Shown piece by piece: positions 1 to 4,524 of a stretch of 6,524 bases of DNA (within the stretch, counting starts at the first letter, position 1; every line of letters starts with the position of its first letter). Source of the DNA: Candidatus Nomurabacteria bacterium (lineage in GTDB: Bacteria; Patescibacteriota; Minisyncoccia; Phycocordibacterales; UBA1006). Under the pieces are notes generated by a model. That model was not told where the DNA came from. It made no database searches and worked only from the letters and a program-made list of their open reading frames with translations. The translations under genes and the position numbers were made by a program. The stretch covers positions 1 through 6,524 of the forward strand of contig CALRGS010000037.1 in the NCBI GenBank assembly GCA_943357975.1, written 5' to 3'.

Positions 1-38
1 CATAAATTTATTATACTCTTTTCCATAATATTTAATAA
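1..38 (-). promoter_or_regulatory. Leftward promoter and start codon of a gene beyond the left edge
   Basis: Read on the minus strand, a consensus -10 box TATAAT (plus 10-15) is followed by six bases AAATTT (4-9) and then ATG (3-1), the first codon of a gene that leaves the window. The -10 to ATG spacing is the same as at trpS and nearly the same as at ftsE and the ABC gene, so a leaderless transcript is plausible. A -35 element near 33-38 (TTATTA on the minus strand) is weak. Only one codon is visible, so the product is unknown. Confidence 0.45.
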
Positions 39-146
39 ACTTCCTGTTGATAACATTTTTCGCAGTAAATAAAAAACTTTTTCTGGATTTTTAACTTGCT
101 TTGCAAAACTCGCACCTTATTTCTAATTTCCACAATCTCTCTTGGG

Positions 147-218
147 TGACCCTACGCGGAATCGAACCGCGATTCCATCCTTGAGAAGGATGTGTCCTAA
201 CCGTTAGACGATAGGGCC
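147..218 (-). tRNA. tRNA-Glu(CTC)
   Basis: The minus strand folds into a complete 72-nt cloverleaf. The acceptor stem is GGCCCTA/TAGGGTC with one G-T wobble at pair 2-71. The D arm is GTCT-AACGGTTA-GGAC. The anticodon stem is CATCC/GGATG with loop TTCTCAA, giving anticodon CTC, which reads the Glu codon GAG. The variable loop has four bases, the T arm is CGCGG-TTCGATT-CCGCG, and the discriminator is A. The genome continues with CCC rather than CCA, so the 3' CCA end must be added by tRNA nucleotidyltransferase. The D arm and the GGACA after it are typical of bacterial tRNA-Glu. The gene points away from ftsE and has its own promoter at 291-318. Confidence 0.96.
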
Positions 219-276
219 CTGCTTCGCTCCTTGTTACACAGGAGCTACGCAGGGCGCAGCCCTCATGGGAATGAGG
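217..276 (-). other. Structured 5' leader of tRNA-Glu
   Basis: A GC-richer patch in AT-rich surroundings lies between the predicted tRNA-Glu start of transcription (about 284) and the mature tRNA. One hairpin pairs 217-222 with 249-254 and 226-231 with 240-245. These two 6-bp helices are separated by a 3x3 internal loop. A second, perfect 6-bp hairpin pairs 261-266 with 271-276 around a 4-base loop. A competing short helix joins 252-255 with 259-262. The first hairpin includes 217-218, the first two bases of the mature tRNA. It could influence RNase P processing or simply be inert leader. No function is proven. Confidence 0.4.
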
Positions 277-284
277 AGGAAAGT

Positions 285-350
285 ATCAAGATTATACTGA
301 AATTTCAAGATTTTTCAAGTAGATGAGGTTGTGATATTTATAATCAAGAT
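285..350. repeat. TCAAGAT repeats in the divergent promoter region
   Basis: The heptamer TCAAGAT occurs at 285-291, 305-311 and 344-350, and a partial copy TCAAG lies at 315-319. The first three intervals start 20 and 10 bases apart, so those copies fall on the same face of the helix. The longer direct repeat TTTCAAG is present at 303-309 and 313-319. The copies overlap the tRNA-Glu -35 and -10 boxes and lie between the ftsE -10 candidates. They may be a regulator site, but AT-rich promoter DNA can produce such repeats by chance. Confidence 0.35.
291..318 (-). promoter_or_regulatory. Promoter of tRNA-Glu
   Basis: On the minus strand a -35 box TTGAAA (plus 313-318, five of six consensus bases) is separated by 16 bases from a perfect -10 box TATAAT (plus 291-296). 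Transcription would start near 284 and give a leader of about 65 bases before the tRNA. This is the best sigma70-type promoter in the window and fits a highly expressed stable RNA. It is divergent from the ftsE promoter, with the two -35 boxes only 10 bases apart. Confidence 0.75.
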
Positions 351-358
351 GCTATAAT
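329..358 (+). promoter_or_regulatory. Promoter of ftsEX
   Basis: A -35-like TTGTGA (329-334) is followed after 18 bases by a perfect -10 box TATAAT (353-358). Only seven bases separate this -10 box from the ftsE ATG at 366, so transcription would begin at or one base before the start codon (leaderless mRNA). A second TATAAT lies at 339-344 and could give a roughly 15-base leader, but its -35 is poor. No Shine-Dalgarno sequence lies before the ATG. Confidence 0.6.
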
Positions 359-365
359 AAGCCTC

Positions 366-1049
366 ATGATTCGATTTGAAAATGTAACTAAACACTATGA
401 TGATGAGCCAGAAGGTTCTGTTGAAAAAGTAAATCTCTCTATTCACGCAGGGGAATTTGTTTCTATTGTGGGACACTCAGGAGCAGGAAAGTCCACCTTG
501 ATTCGATTGCTTATGGGTGAAATTAAACCCACCTCGGGAAACATCTGGTTTGATGATTTTGATGTAGATGCATTGAGCTCATCCGAGCTCCCTGCGTTCC
601 GACGACGTATTGGGGTAGTATTTCAGGATTTTCGACTTCTGCCTAATCGAACCGCTTTTGAAAATGTAGCGTTCGCTATGGAAGCAGCAGGGAAGACGGA
701 TGATGAGATCGTGTCTGATGTGCCGCACGCGCTTGACCTCGTAGGATTGGGCCATAAGGCGCGTAGTTTTCCAAGAGAAATGTCAGGAGGAGAGCGTCAA
801 CGCCTTGCCATTGCACGTGCGATTATTAATCAACCCGAAGTCATCCTTGCCGATGAACCAACAGGAAACCTTGATCCGCAGTCAACCTATGAAATTGTGC
901 AAATCTTGAAGAAGATTAATGATCTCGGGACTACGATAATTCTCACGACGCACAACAAAGGGATTATAGATGCATTAGGAAAACGAGTCGTTACTATCGA
1001 GAAAGGAAAGGTTGTGCGGGATGATAAGCATGGGAAGCATTCGATGTAA
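366..1049 (+). CDS. ftsE: Cell division ATP-binding protein FtsE
   Basis: FtsE is the cytoplasmic ATPase of the FtsEX complex. FtsEX is an ABC-type mechanotransmitter that links the divisome to peptidoglycan hydrolase activation rather than importing a solute. The 227-residue length is normal for the family. Visible motifs in order are Walker A GHSGAGKST (residues 36-44), Q-loop Gln87 in VVFQDFR, signature MSGGERQRLAIARA (139-152), Walker B VILADEP (159-165), D-loop NLD (168-170) and switch His196 in TTHN. The Q-loop phrase FQDFRLLPNRTAFENVAFA is characteristic of FtsE. The ATG at 366 starts right at the usual N-terminus (MIRFENVTKHY). ftsX follows after 21 bases, and the pair is very likely one transcript. 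The upstream -10 box is so close that the mRNA may be leaderless. The C-terminal tail is short and His/Lys-rich. Confidence 0.96.
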   Translation: MIRFENVTKHYDDEPEGSVEKVNLSIHAGEFVSIVGHSGAGKSTLIRLLMGEIKPTSGNIWFDDFDVDALSSSELPAFRRRIGVVFQDFRLLPNRTAFENVAFAMEAAGKTDDEIVSDVPHALDLVGLGHKARSFPREMSGGERQRLAIARAIINQPEVILADEPTGNLDPQSTYEIVQILKKINDLGTTIILTTHNKGIIDALGKRVVTIEKGKVVRDDKHGKHSM

Positions 1050-1070
1050 TAACTATTCATTTAAACTCTT

Positions 1071-2000
1071 ATGTCACTACAAACAGATTCAAAAAGAATA
1101 ATTCGTTGGGGGTTGATTAATTTCTATCGAAACACGGTGGTTTCGATCGCGTCAATTTTGATGATGACCGTAACCCTTACCGTAATTGGTATTACTATTT
1201 TCCTGAACGCGGTGCTTGGTTTTTCGCTTGTGCAAATGCAATCAAAAGTGGACGTGAATGTATATTTCTATCCGAAAGTTTCAGAATCGCAAATTATGGA
1301 CGTGAAGGATATGCTTAAAAACCTCCCAGAGGTTGCAAGCGTAGAGTATGTAACTGAGGATCAGGCACTTGCTGACTTCCGCGCACGACACTCGAGTGAC
1401 TACCTTACCCTGCAGGCCCTTGATGAGTTGGGAACCAACCCATTAGGTGCGACATTGAATATTCGCGCTAAAGAAGCGGGTCAGTATGAATCTATTGCAA
1501 AGACGTTAGATAATAATTCAAGCCTTACTTCAGGAAGTAGTCCAATTATTGAAAAAGTAAACTATGCACAGAACAAGGAGATCATAGGACGCCTTACTAC
1601 CATCATGCATTCAGTGAAGACGCTCGGGTTTGCGATTACACTATTCTTTATTTTTATTTCGCTTCTGATTACCTTTAATACTATTCGCCTTGCTATTTAT
1701 ATGGCACGTGACGAGATTGCAAATATGAGAATGGTGGGTGCAGAGAATAAATATATTCAAGGACCGTTTATGATTGAAGGATTGGTGTATGGATTAGTTT
1801 CCTCGGTGATTACCTTGGTTCTATTCTATCCGTTGACGTTGTGGCTTACCAAGACTACGCAGGCATTCTTCGGGGGATTGAGTTTGTTGCAGTATTACGG
1901 AGACAATTTCTTGCAATTCTTTGCAATCCTCGTGGTATCCGGAGTGTTACTGGGGATGATCTCTGCATGGTTTGCGATCAGGAAGTATTTGAGGAAGTAG
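1071..2000 (+). CDS. ftsX: Cell division membrane protein FtsX
   Basis: FtsX is the membrane partner of FtsE and passes ATP-driven movement to cell-wall hydrolases or their adaptors outside the membrane. The 309 residues show the family layout: a short cytoplasmic N-terminus, TM1 about 22-47, a large extracytoplasmic domain about 50-180, TM2 about 183-205, TM3 about 233-256, TM4 about 279-303, and a basic tail ending RKYLRK. The conserved cytoplasmic stretch ARDEIANMRMVGAENKYI (212-229), followed by GPFMIEG, matches the FtsX pattern EIxxMRLVGA..FIRxPF. The start lies 21 bases after the ftsE stop. There is no Shine-Dalgarno sequence in that AT-rich gap, so translation may be coupled to ftsE. 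No PcsB-, EnvC- or M23-type hydrolase gene, the usual partner of FtsEX, is present in this window. Confidence 0.95.
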   Translation: MSLQTDSKRIIRWGLINFYRNTVVSIASILMMTVTLTVIGITIFLNAVLGFSLVQMQSKVDVNVYFYPKVSESQIMDVKDMLKNLPEVASVEYVTEDQALADFRARHSSDYLTLQALDELGTNPLGATLNIRAKEAGQYESIAKTLDNNSSLTSGSSPIIEKVNYAQNKEIIGRLTTIMHSVKTLGFAITLFFIFISLLITFNTIRLAIYMARDEIANMRMVGAENKYIQGPFMIEGLVYGLVSSVITLVLFYPLTLWLTKTTQAFFGGLSLLQYYGDNFLQFFAILVVSGVLLGMISAWFAIRKYLRK

Positions 2001-2011
2001 AATAAAAACCA

Positions 2012-2050
2012 AACAAATAAAATACTCCCCAAGGGAGTATTTTATTTGTT
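2012..2050. terminator. Palindromic bidirectional terminator between ftsX and tRNA-Gln
   Basis: A perfect 18-bp inverted repeat (2012-2029 with 2033-2050) surrounds a 3-base loop CAA. The GC core CTCCC/GGGAG is flanked by an A-rich arm on one side and a T-rich arm (ATTTTATTTGTT) on the other, so it can stop transcription in both directions. It ends ftsEX on the plus strand and tRNA-Gln on the minus strand. Only one base (2051) separates it from the mature tRNA-Gln 3' end. Confidence 0.88.
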
Positions 2051-2051
2051 G

Positions 2052-2122
2052 CTGCCGATCAGGGACTCGAACCCCAATACCATGCTCCAGAGGCATGTGT
2101 CCTACCATTAGACGAATCGGCA
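2052..2122 (-). tRNA. tRNA-Gln(CTG)
   Basis: The minus strand gives a full 71-nt cloverleaf. The acceptor stem is TGCCGAT/ATCGGCA with all pairs Watson-Crick, and the D arm is GTCT-AATGGTA-GGAC. The anticodon stem is CATGC/GCATG with loop CTCTGGA, so the anticodon is CTG, reading the Gln codon CAG. The variable loop is GTAT, the T arm is TGGGG-TTCGAGT-CCCTG with two wobble pairs, and the discriminator is G. CCA is not encoded (the genome continues CAA). The U1-A72 pair is a known tRNA-Gln feature and an identity element for the GatCAB amidotransferase. The D arm is almost the same as that of the tRNA-Glu in this window. The gene faces ftsX head-on and has its own promoter upstream. Confidence 0.96.
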
Positions 2123-2140
2123 CTATTTTATAGCTTGTAA

Positions 2141-2168
2141 ACTATAGCAATTTTTGCGAAAAAAGCAA
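2141..2168 (-). promoter_or_regulatory. Promoter of tRNA-Gln
   Basis: On the minus strand TTGCTT (plus 2163-2168) and TATAGT (plus 2141-2146, five of six consensus bases) are 16 bases apart. Transcription would start near 2134, about 12 bases before the mature tRNA at 2122. The promoter is divergent from that of the secreted-protein gene at 2169-2182, and the two share the same short region. Confidence 0.55.
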
Positions 2169-2182
2169 TTTTGTGGTATGGT
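2169..2182 (+). promoter_or_regulatory. Extended -10 promoter of the secreted-protein gene
   Basis: TTTTGTGG is followed directly by the -10-like TATGGT (2177-2182). The TG at 2174-2175 is correctly placed for an extended -10 promoter. Transcription would start near 2189, giving a leader of about 18 bases before the ATG at 2207. The same TTTTGTG element precedes the -10 boxes of trpS and the ABC gene. Its location makes the in-frame upstream TTG at 2171 an unlikely start codon. Confidence 0.5.
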
Positions 2183-2206
2183 GACGGAAACTTAAAACTA
2201 AGCACC

Positions 2207-2716
2207 ATGAAAAACATTGTATTTCTTGTACTACTGACCTGCTCTTCATTTACGCTTTCTGCTGGGAATAAAAACCATGTCAAAAAATTTTGTATGAAAC
2301 TCGGTGCTTACCGACAATTATTTTATCTAGAATGCGCACGACATGCCACCGGTGATACCTATATCATGGAGAGATCAGTTGACTCTGTGGGTATCGTGGT
2401 AAAAATAGTTGGTACACGCAAAGGGGATGAGTTCGATATTATTGTCATGCTCAATGACAGCACCCGCAAACTTATCATGGAACAGGCATTTTCCATGAGC
2501 GGATTCCGTAATGAGGAACAGCGCTACGACACTTGGTTTGCTTCTTGGAAGAGGGACGAATTGAACAAATTCATCAAAGAGTATTTTGGAATTATCATCA
2601 AACCAAGAAGGCAGTTTATTAAAGAACAGCGGATCCTACAGCTTTCAAAAGGCTCCTTGCAAGGGGCCTTTTTTGTTGGACAAAGAAGAAAAAATATGGT
2701 AGTTTATACATCATGA
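2207..2716 (+). CDS. Unrecognised small secreted protein with a terminator inside its frame
   Basis: I do not recognise this 169-residue protein. The ATG at 2207 is preferred because it starts a clear Sec signal peptide: Lys2, a hydrophobic core to about residue 17, and a likely cleavage after LSA (residue 19). Longer starts at TTG 2171 would add a charged extension and overlap the promoter. The mature part is basic and has two cysteines (Cys29, Cys43) that could pair outside the cytoplasm. It also has a Lys/Arg-rich C-terminal third (about 114-163). It is not a lipoprotein, since Cys12 lacks a proper lipobox. No transmembrane segment is seen after the signal. An intrinsic terminator (2647-2674) covers the codons for residues 148-156, before the TGA at 2714-2716, which overlaps the rlmB start as ATGA. 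The C-terminus after about residue 147 may therefore be artefactual, due to stop loss or frameshift, or the mRNA may be naturally non-stop. Confidence 0.65.
   Translation: MKNIVFLVLLTCSSFTLSAGNKNHVKKFCMKLGAYRQLFYLECARHATGDTYIMERSVDSVGIVVKIVGTRKGDEFDIIVMLNDSTRKLIMEQAFSMSGFRNEEQRYDTWFASWKRDELNKFIKEYFGIIIKPRRQFIKEQRILQLSKGSLQGAFFVGQRRKNMVVYTS
2647..2674 (+). terminator. Intrinsic terminator inside the 2207-2716 reading frame
   Basis: AAAAGGCTCCTT (2647-2658) pairs with AAGGGGCCTTTT (2661-2672) with a single T-G wobble around a tiny turn. A run of six Ts spans 2669-2674. This is a canonical hairpin plus U-tract. It lies upstream of the stop codon of the gene it would terminate (2714-2716) and upstream of the rlmB promoter candidate at 2673-2700. 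Confidence 0.88.
2673..2700 (+). promoter_or_regulatory. Candidate promoter of rlmB
   Basis: TTGTTG (2673-2678) and TATGGT (2695-2700) are 16 bases apart, and transcription would start near 2707, six bases before the rlmB ATG. The -10 hexamer is the same one used before the secreted-protein gene. The promoter directly follows the terminator at 2647-2674, as expected if rlmB is a separate transcript. Both boxes match consensus only in part. Confidence 0.4.
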
Positions 2717-3456
2717 CTCACGACTTCTATATCTATGGCCGCAATGCCATCTTGGAACAACTCCAAAACAATCCAAAAAACCTCAAGCGTATTATCATTA
2801 AAGATGGCCTTAAAGACCGTGCATTCGAGGAAATTCGAAAACTTGCTCAGGCGAATCGTATTCCTGTGGAATCAGCCGATGAAAAAACAATTGTAAAACT
2901 CCTCAAGGATGAAGTTTCTCACCAAGGAATCATTGCCTTGTCTAAGCCTTTTAATTACACCAATTTTGATGAATGGACCGCGACTATTAATGAGGCAGCA
3001 TTACCAACCGTCTTGATCCTTGATCATATTCAAGACGTTTCAAACCTCGGGGCGATTATTCGAAGTGCAACCGCTGCGGGTGTTGATGCGATTATTGTTG
3101 CTGAATTGAATCAGGCACCTGTTACGAGTGCGGTGTACAAAACCTCTGCAGGAACGGTTGGAATTATTCCCGTGATCCAAGTAGGGAACTTGAACCAGAT
3201 TATTGAAAAACTGAAGAAGAAAGGATTTTGGGTGGTTGGCCTTGGAATGGGTGGAGAGACTGATGTGTGGGGATATAAATTTGATACTCCGACAGCCATT
3301 GTTATTGGTGGAGAGGGGGATGGAATGCGAGAAAAAACAGGTGAACATTGTGATGTGATTTTGTCTATTCCTATGCAGAATGGAGTAGAATCATTGAACG
3401 CTTCGGTTACGAGCGCGATTGTGTGTTACGAGATTATGCGTCAGCGAAAGGGGTAA
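2713..3456 (+). CDS. rlmB: 23S rRNA (guanosine-2'-O-)-methyltransferase, RlmB/TrmH family
   Basis: This SPOUT-class enzyme uses S-adenosylmethionine to methylate a ribose 2'-OH. The closest match in pattern is RlmB, which modifies G2251 in the P-loop of 23S rRNA. The 247 residues are the usual length. An N-terminal substrate-binding domain (about 5-78, starting YIYGRNAILEQL) precedes the knotted catalytic domain (about 97-247). Motif 1 is DHIQDVSNLGAIIRSA (104-119), with the conserved Asn111 and Arg117. Motif 2 is IVIGGEGDGMR (196-206). Motif 3 is IPMQNGVESLNASVTSAI (219-236), with the Ser-Leu-Asn of the SAM-binding knot. The ATG at 2713 fits the family N-terminus and overlaps the upstream TGA by four bases. 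No Shine-Dalgarno sequence is visible. A related SpoU-type enzyme acting on another rRNA or tRNA site cannot be fully excluded. Confidence 0.92.
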   Translation: MTHDFYIYGRNAILEQLQNNPKNLKRIIIKDGLKDRAFEEIRKLAQANRIPVESADEKTIVKLLKDEVSHQGIIALSKPFNYTNFDEWTATINEAALPTVLILDHIQDVSNLGAIIRSATAAGVDAIIVAELNQAPVTSAVYKTSAGTVGIIPVIQVGNLNQIIEKLKKKGFWVVGLGMGGETDVWGYKFDTPTAIVIGGEGDGMREKTGEHCDVILSIPMQNGVESLNASVTSAIVCYEIMRQRKG

Positions 3457-3464
3457 CCACCCCC

Positions 3465-3479
3465 GCACGCTTCGCGTGT
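3465..3479 (+). other. Short GC-rich hairpin after rlmB
   Basis: GCACGC (3465-3470) pairs with GCGTGT (3474-3479) around TTC, with one G-T end pair. It lies between the rlmB stop and the terminator at 3483-3509 and may stabilise the 3' end. It has no U-tract of its own, so it is not a terminator. Confidence 0.3.
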
Positions 3480-3482
3480 CGA

Positions 3483-3509
3483 CCCCTCCTATAAATAGGA
3501 GGGGATTTT
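3483..3509 (+). terminator. Terminator of rlmB
   Basis: CCCCTCCTA (3483-3491) pairs perfectly with TAGGAGGGG (3496-3504) around a TAAA loop, followed by ATTTT (3505-3509). The GC-rich 9-bp stem is strong but the T run is short. It separates rlmB from trpS. Confidence 0.75.
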
Positions 3510-3525
3510 CGAACCGTGCCAAATC

Positions 3526-3543
3526 TATAATTTTGTGTATACT
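3526..3543 (+). promoter_or_regulatory. Promoter region of trpS with two -10 candidates
   Basis: A perfect TATAAT (3526-3531) and a TATACT (3538-3543) lie 12 bases apart. The second is preceded directly by TTTTGTG and is followed by six bases and the ATG at 3550, so counting +1 seven bases after its last base puts the start exactly on the A of ATG. The first would give a leader of about 12 bases. No convincing -35 box or T-box leader is present. Confidence 0.5.
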
Positions 3544-3549
3544 AGGCCT

Positions 3550-4488
3550 ATGAAAAAGATTTTATTATCAGGCATTCAGCCTACAGGAGCACCCCATATT
3601 GGAAATTATTTCGGAATGATGAAGCAGGTGGTTGCTGCTCAAGACGAGTATGAGGTTTATGGAATGATTGTAAATTATCACGCCCTCACAACGGTTCAAA
3701 ATAAAAAGGAATTAGAGGAAAATACAAGAAATGTAGCATTAGATTTCTTGGCTATTGGCGTTGATCCAGAAAAAATGGTTTTGTTCAAACAATCAGATGT
3801 TCCGGAGCACACAGAACTTACCTGGATTTTTAATTGTTTAGTAACGATGCCCTGGCTATCACGTGCTCATGCATTTAAGGATAAGTCTGAAAATGGAATT
3901 GAGGCAAGTGTAGGACTCTTTGATTACCCGGTTCTCATGGCTGCTGATATTCTCCTCTATGACACACAAGTTGTCCCTGTGGGTGAAGACCAGCGACAGC
4001 ATGTAGAAATGGCTCGTGAAATTGCGAGAAAATTTAATACGAACTACGGAGAAACTTTTGTTGAACCGAAAGAAGTTATCAAGGAAGATGTTGGTACGGT
4101 TCCGGGAACTGATGGACGTAAAATGTCTAAGTCATACAAAAATACCATCCCACTCTTTGGGACAGATGAAGAAATTACCAAAGCAGTTATGGGAATCGTA
4201 ACGGACTCAGGATCTGATGTTCCTATGAATGTGTACGCAATTCATAAACTGTTCAAGTCTGAAGCAGAGCTCGTTCCTATTTATGATGAGCACAAAGGAA
4301 AATATAAAGCACTTAAGGACGCACTCCTTGCAGATATTCTTGCATTCGTAACGCCTTTGCGTGAACGCCGTGCGTATTATGAATCGAAGCCAGAATTAGT
4401 TGCAGAGATCCTTACAAAGGGGGCAGCTCAGGCGAAAGGGAAGGCAGAGGCGAAGATGAAGGTGGTGAGGGAGAGAGTTGGGCTGTAG
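3550..4488 (+). CDS. trpS: Tryptophan--tRNA ligase (TrpRS)
   Basis: A class I aminoacyl-tRNA synthetase that charges tRNA-Trp with tryptophan using ATP. The 312 residues make a slightly compact but complete bacterial TrpRS. The HIGH-type motif is PHIGN (residues 15-19) after GIQPTGA. Other family blocks are VNYHALTT (41-48), the active-site stretch VPVGEDQRQHVEMAREIA (142-159) and the KMSKS loop GRKMSKS (189-195). The C-terminal half is the helical anticodon-binding part and ends in a Lys/Ala-rich helix. The ATG at 3550 is chosen over the in-frame GTG at 3535 because MKKILLSGIQPTG is the standard N-terminus. The GTG start would also place the -10 box TATACT inside the gene. The gene has its own terminator at 4497-4524 and no visible tryptophan-responsive leader peptide. 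Confidence 0.97.
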   Translation: MKKILLSGIQPTGAPHIGNYFGMMKQVVAAQDEYEVYGMIVNYHALTTVQNKKELEENTRNVALDFLAIGVDPEKMVLFKQSDVPEHTELTWIFNCLVTMPWLSRAHAFKDKSENGIEASVGLFDYPVLMAADILLYDTQVVPVGEDQRQHVEMAREIARKFNTNYGETFVEPKEVIKEDVGTVPGTDGRKMSKSYKNTIPLFGTDEEITKAVMGIVTDSGSDVPMNVYAIHKLFKSEAELVPIYDEHKGKYKALKDALLADILAFVTPLRERRAYYESKPELVAEILTKGAAQAKGKAEAKMKVVRERVGL

Positions 4489-4496
4489 AAAGATTT

Positions 4497-4524
4497 AAAA
4501 AATTTCCCGTAAGGGAAATTTTTT
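4497..4524 (+). terminator. Terminator of trpS
   Basis: A perfect 12-bp inverted repeat AAAAAATTTCCC/GGGAAATTTTTT surrounds the loop GTAA and ends in six Ts. It begins eight bases after the trpS stop. Its T-tract runs straight into the TTTTGTG of the next promoter, so terminator and promoter are fused. Its A/T symmetry would also allow termination from the other direction. Confidence 0.85.

Noticed and set aside
45..53. DnaA-box-like TGTTGATAA (minus strand TTATCAACA)
   Set aside because: A single site with one mismatch to TTATCCACA and no cluster. It is not enough to call an origin.
147..218. tRNA-Glu 3' end as an integration site for a mobile element
   Set aside because: No integrase gene and no second copy of the tRNA 3' end is present in the window.
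268..297. Micro-ORF starting ATG AGG AGG on the plus strand, and AGGAGG as a Shine-Dalgarno sequence
   Set aside because: The AGGAGG has no start codon at a suitable distance. The nine-codon ORF lies antisense to the tRNA-Glu leader and has no promoter.
2171..2206. Upstream TTG start for the secreted-protein gene
   Set aside because: It would put the extended -10 box inside the gene and place a charged 12-residue extension before a typical signal peptide.
3040..3348. Minus-strand ORFs of 102 and 62 codons opposite rlmB
   Set aside because: They are shadows of the conserved rlmB catalytic domain, lack a promoter or family motifs, and read as low-quality Ser/Asn-rich protein.
3535..3549. Upstream GTG start for trpS
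   Set aside because: The TATACT promoter box overlaps it, and MKKILLSGIQPTG is the usual TrpRS N-terminus.
3457..3549. T-box or tryptophan attenuator before trpS
   Set aside because: The gap holds only a small hairpin, the rlmB terminator and -10 boxes. There is no T-box sequence, specifier loop or Trp-codon leader peptide.
4016..4201. 61-codon plus-strand ORF inside trpS
   Set aside because: It overlaps the conserved active-site and KMSKS region of trpS in another frame. No start signal is seen.
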